NCBI GenBank assembly: GCA_013140405.1
Contig: JABFSV010000291.1
Span: 1-11,346, forward strand
From: Methyloglobulus sp.
GTDB lineage: Bacteria; Pseudomonadota; Gammaproteobacteria; Methylococcales; Methylomonadaceae
Reading direction: 5' to 3'
Length of the DNA: 11,346 nt
The notes below the pieces were generated by a model. The model was not told the DNA's origin, ran no database searches, and was given only the letters and a program-made list of their open reading frames with translations. Shown here piece by piece: positions 1-6,129 of the stretch. Position numbers and translations under genes: made by a program. Numbering within the stretch: position 1 is the first letter of the stretch; every line of letters starts with the position of its first letter.

Positions 1-24
1 AAGTTACAACTTTACGGGCCTGCA

Positions 25-1635
25 ATGAACTACCAGGTTCTCGCCAGAAAATGGCGCCCCTCAAATTTCACCGAAGTCGTTGGTCAGGATCATGTTGTCA
101 AGTCGTTGATGAACGCTTTGCAGCACAACCGTTTGCACCATGCTTATCTATTCACCGGCACCCGTGGCGTAGGTAAGACGACGATAGCCAGAATCCTGGC
201 AAAAGCCATCAATTGCGAAAATCTCCAAGATTATAACCCTTGTGGTACATGTGAAGTCTGTCGTGCGTTGGACGAAGGCAGGTTCATGGATTTAATCGAA
301 GTGGATGCTGCATCCCGGACGAAAGTCGAAGATACCCGCGATTTGCTGGACAACGCCCAGTACGCGCCGCACCATGGACGTTATAAAGTTTACTTGATTG
401 ACGAAGTGCACATGTTGTCCGGGCATAGTTTTAACGCTCTGCTTAAGACATTGGAAGAACCGCCCCCGCATGTAAAATTTTTGTTGGCGACCACCGATCC
501 GCAAAAAATTCCCGTTACCGTATTGTCCCGGTGCTTGCAGTTTAATCTCAAGCGCTTGTTGCCAGGGCAGATTTTTACTCAGATGCAAGGCATCCTCAAA
601 CAGGAGCTGATTGAAGCTGACCCATTGGCTCTGCAATTGCTGGCACGCGCCGCCGATGGCAGTATGAGGGATGGCTTGAGTTTGCTTGACCAAGCAATTG
701 TTTACGGCGCAGGCAAAGTGACAGCGGATGATGTTAGCGCCATGTTAGGTACGGTGGCGCAACGGCCTGTTGAGGACATGCTCAACGCATTGGCTGATTC
801 AGATGCACAAGCTATCCTCAACAAAATTGACGAGATAGCGAACATACAGCCTGATTTCAGCACGGTACTACAGCAGATTTTACAAATTTTACATCGCATT
901 GCTTTGGCGCAGCAAATTCCAGGTGCTATTGCGCACGAGTTTGATCGTGAAATGATTATGGCGCTATCCCACCGATTTACACCCGAAGATGTGCAGCTTT
1001 ATTATCAAATTGCTTTAGTTGGGCAACGTGATCTCGATTTAGCGCCCGATTCCCGCATGGGTTTTGAAATGGTCATGCTACGCATGTTAGCATTTAAGCC
1101 AGTTGCAGCGGAAATTATCCCGATTAAGCCCAAGCAAGAGCAAGTATCGCTGCAAAATTCAACAACAACCCAGCAATCTGCAATAAAAGTTGAACAGATA
1201 AAACCACCTGAGCTAATTGTTGAAAAAAGTGCTAAAGAATATTCTGGTCAAGTAAATAGCAGCAATAGTTGGATCGACATGATTGCAATTATGAAACTTG
1301 AAAGCCTAACCAGGGAACTAGCCAACAACTGCGTGTTGGAACACATTGACGATGAAGGTTGTAATTTACTTCTGGATGCCAGTCATCAACAGTTATTGAC
1401 GCCCAGCCGCGAAAAAAAATTACAACAAGCCTTGCAAGATTATCGTGATGCACCATTAAAACTGGTGGTTAAAATCGAACGGGCAGAGATTGTTACACCT
1501 GCGGTACAATCAGCTAGGGACAAAGACGACCGACAACAAGCAGCGGTCGATGCCATTAATACGGATGCCAACATTTTGGCATTAAAAGAACATTTTGATG
1601 CACGGGTATTGCCCGGTACTATAGAACCTGTGTAA
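25..1635 (+). CDS. dnaX: DNA polymerase III subunit gamma/tau
   Basis: Clamp-loader ATPase of the replicative polymerase; it loads the beta clamp, and its tau form ties the core polymerase to the replisome. The 536-residue product starts with the family's typical MNYQVLARKWRP. It has a Walker A loop GTRGVGKT at residues 45-52, zinc-binding cysteines C64, C73, C76 and C79, Walker B LIDEVH at 124-129 and the sensor/arginine-finger motif SRC at 168-170. Domain III follows to about residue 360. A low-complexity Q/K/E/S linker (about 370-420) leads to a short C-terminal domain, predicted to bind the polymerase alpha subunit. It is shorter than the 643-residue E. coli protein, mostly in the linker and domain IV region. 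The upstream 24 bases show no strong ribosome site, but the N-terminus fits the family. It heads the dnaX-ybaB-recR operon. A run of eight A lies at codons 463-465. Confidence 0.97.
   Translation: MNYQVLARKWRPSNFTEVVGQDHVVKSLMNALQHNRLHHAYLFTGTRGVGKTTIARILAKAINCENLQDYNPCGTCEVCRALDEGRFMDLIEVDAASRTKVEDTRDLLDNAQYAPHHGRYKVYLIDEVHMLSGHSFNALLKTLEEPPPHVKFLLATTDPQKIPVTVLSRCLQFNLKRLLPGQIFTQMQGILKQELIEADPLALQLLARAADGSMRDGLSLLDQAIVYGAGKVTADDVSAMLGTVAQRPVEDMLNALADSDAQAILNKIDEIANIQPDFSTVLQQILQILHRIALAQQIPGAIAHEFDREMIMALSHRFTPEDVQLYYQIALVGQRDLDLAPDSRMGFEMVMLRMLAFKPVAAEIIPIKPKQEQVSLQNSTTTQQSAIKVEQIKPPELIVEKSAKEYSGQVNSSNSWIDMIAIMKLESLTRELANNCVLEHIDDEGCNLLLDASHQQLLTPSREKKLQQALQDYRDAPLKLVVKIERAEIVTPAVQSARDKDDRQQAAVDAINTDANILALKEHFDARVLPGTIEPV
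1412..1419 (+). other. A8 run, possible slippage site inside dnaX
   Basis: Eight consecutive A bases are read in frame as GAA AAA AAA TTA (codons 463-466). A -1 shift here would add nine codons and stop at TGA 1446-1448, giving about 474 residues. A +1 shift would stop at TAA 1457-1459. In other bacteria dnaX makes a short gamma form by ribosomal frameshifting (E. coli) or transcriptional slippage on an A run (Thermus). I see no clear downstream stimulatory hairpin, so use of this site is inferred only. Confidence 0.35.
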
Positions 1636-1653
1636 CAGGGTGGAGATGAAAAA

Positions 1654-1977
1654 ATGAAAAATGCACTGGGCAACATCATGCAACAAGCCCAAAAAATGCA
1701 GGAAGATCTAAAAAAAGCCCAACAAGAATTGGAGATGATGCAGGTGCTTGGTGAGTCGGGTGGCGGCTTAGTGACGATAGTCATGACGGGTAAGCGTGAA
1801 GCCAGAAAAGTGACCATAGACCCATCCCTAGTCAATGAAGACAAGGACATGCTCGAAGATATGGTGGCAGCCGCGATTAACGACGCGGTCAATAAAGTGG
1901 GCAAAATGAAAAAAGAGAAAATGGCTGGTATTACTGCCGGTTTGCCCAATATTCCTGGATTTCAACTGCCTTTTTAA
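1654..1977 (+). CDS. ybaB: YbaB/EbfC family nucleoid-associated protein
   Basis: Small DNA-binding protein of 107 residues, the usual size for the family, which forms a tweezer-like dimer and is encoded beside recR in most bacteria. The N-terminal third is an amphipathic helix rich in Q, K and E ([20 protein letters not shown]). It is followed by the family's glycine-rich [15 protein letters not shown] strand region, the D-P-S-L segment and a helical C-terminus with a PGFQLPF end. A GGAG ribosome site at 1642-1645 lies 8 bases before the ATG. It begins 18 bases after dnaX and ends one base before recR, so the three genes are almost certainly co-transcribed. Its exact cellular role is not settled even in model species. 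Confidence 0.95.
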   Translation: MKNALGNIMQQAQKMQEDLKKAQQELEMMQVLGESGGGLVTIVMTGKREARKVTIDPSLVNEDKDMLEDMVAAAINDAVNKVGKMKKEKMAGITAGLPNIPGFQLPF

Positions 1978-1978
1978 C

Positions 1979-2575
1979 ATGCTAAAAAAAGGTTTGCTAG
2001 GACAGTTAACACAAACCTTATGCTGTTTGCCTGGTGTTGGCCCAAAAACCGCCCAGCGCATGTCCTTCCATTTGTTACAGCGGGATCGTAACGGTGCAAA
2101 AATACTGGCTGAAACCCTGATAGAGGCCTTGGCAAAAATCGGTCATTGTCAGGTTTGCCGCACCCTTACTGAGCAAAATATCTGCCAGATTTGCGCGGAT
2201 AAGGCCAGGGACAGTAGCTTGATTTGCATCGTTGAAAGCCCTGCCGATGTTTGGATAATTGATCAAGCCACCGTTTTCAAAGGGCATTATTTCGTCCTTC
2301 ATGGTCGGTTATCGCCTTTGGATGGTATTGGCCCTGACGAGCTTGGTCTTGACGTGTTGGAACAACGTATGTCATTAGGGGCAATCAAAGAGCTAATCCT
2401 CGCCACCAATTCAACCGTGGAAGGCGAAGCCACCGCCTATTTTATTGGCGAGTTGGCAAGAAAGCACAAGGTGCAAGCCAGCCGTATCGCCCACGGTGTG
2501 CCGATGGGGGGTGAACTAGAATTTATCGACAGTGGTACGTTGGCTCATGCGTTTAATGGGCGTAATGCGCTATGA
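1979..2575 (+). CDS. recR: Recombination mediator protein RecR
   Basis: RecR works with RecO (and RecF) to load RecA onto SSB-coated single-stranded DNA at gaps. The 198-residue length is standard. An N-terminal helix-hairpin-helix segment ([17 protein letters not shown], residues 18-34) is followed by a four-cysteine zinc finger (C57, C60, C69, C72). A Toprim domain comes next, starting at [13 protein letters not shown] and including the LSPLDGIGP loop and the EGEATAYFI segment. The C-terminal motif with [17 protein letters not shown] is typical. The start ATG is one base after the ybaB stop codon, so translation is probably coupled. No defects are visible. Confidence 0.97.
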   Translation: MLKKGLLGQLTQTLCCLPGVGPKTAQRMSFHLLQRDRNGAKILAETLIEALAKIGHCQVCRTLTEQNICQICADKARDSSLICIVESPADVWIIDQATVFKGHYFVLHGRLSPLDGIGPDELGLDVLEQRMSLGAIKELILATNSTVEGEATAYFIGELARKHKVQASRIAHGVPMGGELEFIDSGTLAHAFNGRNAL

Positions 2576-2599
2576 CAATATGACGTAATGATTTAACGG

Positions 2600-2627
2600 G
2601 TAGGGGCAAATAATCATTTGCCCCTAC
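2600..2627 (+). repeat. Perfect 12-bp palindrome with 4-base loop
   Basis: Two arms of 12 bases (GTAGGGGCAAAT and ATTTGCCCCTAC) pair perfectly around the loop AATC. The hairpin lies 24 bases after the recR stop and 15 bases before the next ribosome site. It could end or attenuate recR-operon transcription, but no T tract follows, so it does not look like a classic intrinsic terminator. Palindromes starting GTAGGGGC are, as I remember, dispersed repeats in many genomes, so a small mobile or REP-like repeat is the better reading. Confidence 0.75.
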
Positions 2628-2641
2628 TCAAATCAAATCCT

Positions 2642-2648
2642 AGGAGGT
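2642..2648 (+). promoter_or_regulatory. Consensus Shine-Dalgarno of the HIT gene
   Basis: AGGAGGT is a full anti-16S match placed 4 bases before the ATG at 2653. It is the strongest ribosome site in the window and fixes the start of the HIT-family gene. Confidence 0.8.
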
Positions 2649-2652
2649 AATA

Positions 2653-2991
2653 ATGACCGATTGTCTTTTTTGCAAAATGGTTGCCGGAAACATTAAGCCG
2701 GATGTCGTATTTGAAGATGACCATATCCTCGCGTTCAATGACATCAACCCGCAAGCCCCCGTCCACATCCTCGTTATCCCCAAGCGCCACATCACAACCT
2801 TGAATGACCTCGATGATGCCCAACTAGGTGGGGAAATCCTACAGGTGGCAACTACCTTAGCAAAGCAACAAGGTATTGCCGAGGAAGGTTATCGTACTGT
2901 ATTCAATTGTAACGACAATGGTGGTCAAGCTGTCTACCACTTGCATTTGCATCTCTTGGGCGGACGACAAATGGCTTGGCCTCCAGGTTAG
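2653..2991 (+). CDS. HIT-family protein (HinT-like purine nucleoside phosphoramidase)
   Basis: A 112-residue histidine-triad protein of the HinT/protein kinase C inhibitor branch, whose members hydrolyse AMP linked to amines such as AMP-lysine; the natural substrate in bacteria is unclear. Family features are the start MTDCLFCKMVAG with a C-x-x-C pair (C4, C7), the FNDINPQAPVHILVIPKRHI segment and the C-terminal triad HLHLHLLGG, which carries the catalytic histidine. The sequence ends in RQMAWPPG, also typical. It follows recR by 77 bases across a strong palindrome and has its own consensus ribosome site, so it may be expressed separately. Predicted cytoplasmic, with no signal peptide. Nothing suggests damage. 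Confidence 0.95.
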   Translation: MTDCLFCKMVAGNIKPDVVFEDDHILAFNDINPQAPVHILVIPKRHITTLNDLDDAQLGGEILQVATTLAKQQGIAEEGYRTVFNCNDNGGQAVYHLHLHLLGGRQMAWPPG

Positions 2992-3062
2992 ATAATCACC
3001 ACCGGGTAAAGACCATGTCACCGTGACGGTACATCGAACCAACAAAGATAACAACAAAGAAT

Positions 3063-3428
3063 ATGCGCCACACCTTTGAACAGCGCCACCAAAGGCCGAT
3101 TCCTTTTAGGACGTTTTTAGTTAGGCAAGCGCAGTATTTGTTTTCGTCTTTCATATTGATAGCGTTTGGCTTAAGCATTGGCGTAATTGGTTATCATGAA
3201 TTTGAATCTATGAGTTGGATAGACTCATTTCTTAATGCGTCCATGATTCTGGGTGGCATGGGGCCAGTTGATGTGCTTCATACCCAAGCAGGTAAAGTAT
3301 TTGCGGGTTTATACGCATTGTTTTCTGGCTTGGTGTTTTTGGTGGCTGCTGGGCTTGTCTTTAGCCCGTTGGTACATCGTTTGCTGCATACATTCCATTT
3401 TGAAGCAGACAGGAATAACAATAACTAA
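3063..3428 (+). CDS. Two-helix membrane protein resembling a K+ channel pore module without the filter motif
   Basis: A 121-residue membrane protein with a basic N-terminus, a hydrophobic helix at about 25-45, a short re-entrant-like segment at about 52-66 and a second helix at about 78-100. A histidine-containing, hydrophilic tail follows. The order helix, H-E-F-E-S-M-S-W-I-D, pore-like helix, loop, A-G-K-V-F-A-G-L-Y helix matches the layout of two-helix potassium channel modules (Ion_trans_2). Where a channel has T-V-G-Y-G-D, this protein reads I-L-G-G-M-G-P-V-D. I infer a channel-derived fold that has probably lost K+ selectivity. No gene name is known to me. The ribosome site is weak (AAAGA before the ATG). 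It sits 71 bases after the HIT gene and is the last intact gene before the rearranged block. Confidence 0.75.
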   Translation: MRHTFEQRHQRPIPFRTFLVRQAQYLFSSFILIAFGLSIGVIGYHEFESMSWIDSFLNASMILGGMGPVDVLHTQAGKVFAGLYALFSGLVFLVAAGLVFSPLVHRLLHTFHFEADRNNNN

Positions 3429-3445
3429 CCGACTTTAAAAATCAA

Positions 3446-3492
3446 TTGGTTAAAACCCTCAGCAATCTCATTGGCAATAAAAAGTTAACCAA
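3446..3492 (+). repeat. 8-bp inverted repeat before the hsdM remnant
   Basis: TTGGTTAA at 3446-3453 is repeated as TTAACCAA at 3485-3492, separated by 31 bases. The right arm lies just upstream of the GGAAG ribosome site (3496-3500) of the hsdM remnant. It might be an operator or a leader stem of the former restriction operon; no protein partner is visible, and chance is possible in AT-rich DNA. Confidence 0.3.
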
Positions 3493-3504
3493 CTTGGAAG
3501 CATA

Positions 3505-3663
3505 ATGGCAAAAGCCAAAACAACCACCGAAGAACCACTCGAAAAACAACTCTGGAAAGCTGCCGACAAGCTGGGTAAGAATATCGATGCCGCCGAGTAC
3601 AAACATATCGTGCAAGGCTTGATCTTCCTCAAATACATTTGGCCTGCTGGAGTCGAATCCTGA
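3505..3663 (+). pseudogene. hsdM: Type I restriction-modification methylase HsdM, N-terminal remnant
   Basis: The first 45 or so codons match the conserved N-terminal helical domain of type I methylases: [15 protein letters not shown], then [10 protein letters not shown] and G-L-I-F-L-K-Y-I. Full-length HsdM has about 480-800 residues and carries the NPPF adenine-methylation motif; here homology stops after the isoleucine codon at 3637-3639, and a foreign tail (WPAGVES) runs to TGA 3661-3663. The start has a reasonable ribosome site (GGAAG, 3496-3500). No hsdS, hsdR or rest of hsdM occurs in the window, so this is a dead remnant of a restriction locus cut at about 3640. The IS481-like element begins about 90 bases further on, so the break may predate it or belong to a separate event. 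Confidence 0.85.
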
Positions 3664-3733
3664 ACGAGTACGCAGCTTCTTTCAGGACAAAAGAGTAAAA
3701 TATGCGGCTTAAAACTTCTAAAGGCCGGATCAA

Positions 3734-3746
3734 TAGTCCCGCAGTC
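3734..3746 (+). repeat. Left terminal inverted repeat of the IS481-like element
   Basis: TAGTCCCGCAGTC is the reverse complement of the right-end sequence at 4660-4672 except at two positions. It lies 52 bases before the transposase ATG. Confidence 0.6.
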
Positions 3747-3785
3747 ATATGGAGTATCCTTATCCCAACTAAAGGAGACTGGCCT

Positions 3786-4675
3786 ATGGCAAGTATACTG
3801 CATGGCAATGCCAAAACCACGCCTAGAATCCGCCAAGAAATGCAAGACGCTGACGAAAGCCTCGCTACGCTAGCGGCGCGCTATTCGCTCAACGAAAAGA
3901 CCGTGTTGAAGTGGACGCACGCAGACGGCGTCGAAGACAAAAAATCAGGCCCGGCGACGCGCCGCAGCGTCCTCACCGAGGTTGAGCAGCAAGCGGTCTG
4001 CACCGTCAGGCGGCACCTGCGCTTGCCGCTGGATGACCTGTACCTGGTTTTCAAGCCGCGCATCCCGAAGTTGTCGCGTTCAAACTTGCACCGTTGCCTA
4101 CAACACCACGGCCTGTCCCGCTTGCCCATCGGCGAGGACGGGCGGGCGCCGAAGCGCAAGGCATCCAAGGCTTATCCCATCGGTTACCTGCATGTCGACA
4201 TCACCGGGCTACGCACCGAACAAGGCAAACATTACCTGTTCGTTGCGGTTGACCGCGCCACCAAGTACGTTTACGCCGAACTCTATGGCCGGATGACGAC
4301 CGGCAATGCCCTCCTGTTTTTACGCAACCTGGAGCAAGGCTGCGTGTTCAAAATCACCCACATCTTGACCGACAATGGCGCACAATTCACGTATAACCTG
4401 CTGGCCAAGCACTTGCGGCAAAACACGCGGAACATCCTTTTGATAGCCTTTGCCAACAACTCGGCATCGAGCACCGCACCACCCAATTCCGCCACCCATG
4501 GACTAACGGGCAGGTCGAAATCACCAACAAAACCATCAAACAAGCCACCAAGAAACAATTCCACTGCACCACCGCCACCGAACTCAAAACCCCTTGGCAA
4601 GTTATTGAAGAATGTTATCATCAACAATCTTGTTTCTTTAAAACCAATCCTCTTTATAAGATTGTGGGACTAAAC
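3786..4675 (+). pseudogene. IS481-family transposase, frameshifted and internally deleted
   Basis: Start ATG at 3786 is supported by AAAGGAG at 3771-3777, 8 bases upstream; an in-frame ATG at 3702 has no such support and lies outside the element. Residues 20-45 form a helix-turn-helix, then comes the family motif SRSNLHRCLQHHGLSRLP (97-114) and a retroviral-integrase-type core with D138 (HVDI) and D196 (LTDNGAQF). After about residue 211 the frame is lost: the expected continuation H-P-F-D-S-L-C-Q-Q-L-G-I-E-H-R resumes in another frame from 4433, followed by H-P-W-T-N-G-Q-V-E with the third catalytic residue (Glu codon 4517-4519). A further stretch of perhaps 20 codons seems missing between T-E-L-K and T-P-W-Q-V. 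The C-terminus K-I-V-G-L-N is intact but no stop codon follows it. Non-functional. Confidence 0.85.
4660..4672 (+). repeat. Right terminal inverted repeat of the IS481-like element
   Basis: GATTGTGGGACTA pairs with the left end at 3734-3746 (11 of 13). It overlaps the last codons of the transposase, as is common for this family, and lies 3 bases before the 68-bp direct repeat. Confidence 0.6.
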
Positions 4676-4743
4676 ATACAAATAAAACCGTATGACTTAT
4701 CATGTATTGTATTATTTGGTGCATGGAATGCACCCTACTTGGC
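4676..4743 (+). repeat. 68-bp direct repeat, copy 1
   Basis: Identical to 5224-5291 except for C4688 versus T5236. It contains the short hairpin GGTGCAT-GGA-ATGCACC and ends in CACCCTACTTGGC. It equals the right part of the 110-bp inverted-repeat element further downstream; the left part is absent here and IS481-like sequence takes its place. It abuts the cysM homology with one base between. Confidence 0.9.
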
Positions 4744-4744
4744 T

Positions 4745-5167
4745 GGGCCTGAAATCTGGCGGGATACCCACGGCAAAATTACCCATTTTGTCAGCTCTAT
4801 GGGTACGACGGGTACGATTATGGGTACGTCAAAATTTCTCAAAGAACAAAACCCAAATATTCAAATCATCGGCGTACAACCAGAAGGGGAGTCCAAAATT
4901 CCCGGCATCCGGCGTTGGCCGAAAGAATATTTGCCAAAAATATACCAAGCCGAACGGGTAGACCGGATTATTGATGTCGATCAGGCTTCTGCTGAACAAA
5001 CCACGCGGGATTTGGCAGCGAAAGAAGGGATTTTTGCGGGTGTTTCATCAGGCGGCGGGGTAGCTGTGGCTTTGCGTTTATCGCAAGAACTAAGCGGTGC
5101 GGTGATCGTGGTGATTATTTGTGATCGTGGGGATCGGTATTTGTCTACGGGTGTGTTTCCGAGTTAG
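4745..5167 (+). pseudogene. cysM: Cysteine synthase B (CysM) C-terminal fragment
   Basis: About 140 codons match the second half of CysM-type O-acetylserine sulfhydrylase, a PLP enzyme that makes cysteine from O-acetylserine and sulfide or thiosulfate. Homology starts abruptly at G-P-E-I-W-R-D and includes the PLP-phosphate loop region SSMGTTGTIMG, the CysM-type segment PGIRRWPKEYLPKI, the GVSSGGG loop and the C-terminal end CDRGDRYLSTGVFPS. The N-terminal half, with the PLP-binding lysine, is missing and not found elsewhere in the window, so the fragment cannot be active alone. The open frame extends upstream to a GTG at 4664, but that part is IS end and repeat sequence. The reading frame is free of stops, suggesting recent truncation. 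An intact copy probably exists elsewhere, or the pathway relies on CysK. Confidence 0.9.
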
Positions 5168-5176
5168 GGTTAGATT

Positions 5177-5286
5177 GTAGGGTGCGTTATACGCACCGTT
5201 AATCGGTTAGATACTATAAGCAAATACAAATAAAATCGTATGACTTATCATGTATTGTATTATTTGGTGCATGGAATGCACCCTAC
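5177..5286 (+). mobile_element. 110-bp miniature inverted-repeat element
   Basis: The ends GTAGGGTGC (5177-5185) and GCACCCTAC (5278-5286) are perfect 9-bp inverted repeats. Each end also forms its own small hairpin (GGTGCGT-TAT-ACGCACC on the left, GGTGCAT-GGA-ATGCACC on the right). There is no coding potential. The right 63 bases are shared with 4676-4738. The layout is that of a non-autonomous MITE-like repeat; the partner transposase is not in the window. Confidence 0.7.
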
Positions 5287-5291
5287 TTGGC
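5224..5291 (+). repeat. 68-bp direct repeat, copy 2
   Basis: Matches 4676-4743 at 67 of 68 positions in direct orientation, 548 bases away. The cysM fragment lies between the two copies, so recombination between them would delete it. Confidence 0.9.
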
Positions 5292-5323
5292 AGATCAGAT
5301 ATGATCATAAATGAGATTTATAT

Positions 5324-6115
5324 ATGGCTTTAATAAAAAAGAGTTTTTTATTAAGTTTTGTTTTCATTGTTTTGGTATTAGCAAGTCCATACGCATTTGC
5401 GGATCAACGCTCTTCAAAACTGGGTTCGAGAGACCCTAACAAAGATTACTACGAGTTTAAACGCACATTTCAAGTCCTGTTAAAAAATAGCGATGAAATA
5501 ACGCGTTTAGATTCGGATGATACTATTAATCTAAGTGACTGCGGGTATGGTGATGATGAAATATACCCCGACGACGACAACCAACCTCTATTTTCTGAGT
5601 TGGCATTTAAAGTAGTCCGAATTAAATTAATATTAACTTATTATGGTTACCCATCCAAAATTTGGCAACCATATCTGATCGTTATAGAGGGGCATCATCG
5701 AGAATTGATTAAAGAAGGGTACGATACTGATTATAGATTGTATTATAAACAATTGGATAGGCTAATGGCGCTGCTAAATAAATATCGAATAAAACATGCT
5801 AGGCACCTTCCTAAAGTCCGAATACAACATGGATGTGGTGATTATGATTTCTCTATAAAAATCGCCCAAGAACCGAAAAATGGTAGGATTTGGCTTATAC
5901 CAGTTTTCAATTACAAACTTTGTCAGGTTAAAAATATAGACCCAGATAATTCCCAGAAATGCTTTGGTTGGGAAGAATCAACGGAAGATCTTTTGTTTTA
6001 TCCTAGAGGTGAATATCACTATATGGCTTCTTGGCCGGATGGTTTCACCCGAAAGGGTATTTTACCATTAGATGAGGTGGAAGATGGACAAACCTTAACA
6101 ATCAAAAAACTATGA
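5324..6115 (+). CDS. Secreted or periplasmic protein of unknown function
   Basis: I do not recognise this 263-residue protein. It has a clear Sec signal peptide: KK at 5-6, a hydrophobic core to about residue 20 and a likely cleavage after AFA (26/27). There is no lipobox. The mature part has four cysteines (C73, C171, C200, C213) that could form disulfides, an acidic patch YPDDD at 81-85 and a central helical region rich in Tyr, Leu and His (about 90-160). A probable beta-rich C-terminal half carries IWLIPVFNYKLC and an F-G-W-E-E segment. Base composition is visibly AT-richer than the core genes, suggesting acquisition. The ribosome site is weak. It begins 32 bases after a 68-bp repeat and ends 14 bases before a membrane-protein gene, so the two are probably an operon and may act together at the envelope. 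Confidence 0.8.
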   Translation: MALIKKSFLLSFVFIVLVLASPYAFADQRSSKLGSRDPNKDYYEFKRTFQVLLKNSDEITRLDSDDTINLSDCGYGDDEIYPDDDNQPLFSELAFKVVRIKLILTYYGYPSKIWQPYLIVIEGHHRELIKEGYDTDYRLYYKQLDRLMALLNKYRIKHARHLPKVRIQHGCGDYDFSIKIAQEPKNGRIWLIPVFNYKLCQVKNIDPDNSQKCFGWEESTEDLLFYPRGEYHYMASWPDGFTRKGILPLDEVEDGQTLTIKKL

Positions 6116-6129
6116 GATAGAATCAAATT

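Larger units (their letters stand above)
3731..4675 (+). mobile_element. Decayed IS481-family insertion sequence
   Basis: About 945 bases holding a broken DDE transposase gene of IS481 type. Candidate terminal inverted repeats are TAGTCCCGCAGTC at 3734-3746 and GATTGTGGGACTA at 4660-4672, which pair at 11 of 13 positions. The outermost bases do not show a clean TGT...ACA pair and no target duplication is evident, so the exact ends are approximate. The coding part is visibly more GC-rich than its neighbours. The element is flanked on the left by the hsdM remnant plus about 90 unexplained bases, and on the right directly by a 68-bp repeat. Confidence 0.8.

Noticed and set aside
1440..1949. 169-codon open frame on the - strand across dnaX and ybaB
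   Set aside because: Antisense to two well-supported genes, serine-rich low-complexity product, no ribosome site; a shadow frame.
3014..3029. Dyad around GTCAC-C-GTGAC before the channel-like gene
   Set aside because: Only 5-bp clean arms; wider pairing needs a bulge. Too weak to call an operator.
3647..3664. tRNA T-arm-like GTCGAATCC
   Set aside because: The T-loop lacks the usual TTC start and no acceptor, D or anticodon arms surround it.
3468..3845. 125-codon - strand frame across the hsdM remnant and IS start
   Set aside because: Runs through three unrelated segments (hsdM remnant, unknown stretch, IS end), with no recognisable domain.
4664..5167. 167-codon frame as a complete cysteine synthase gene
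   Set aside because: The first 27 codons are IS end and repeat sequence; the PLP-lysine half is missing. Annotated instead as a cysM fragment from 4745.
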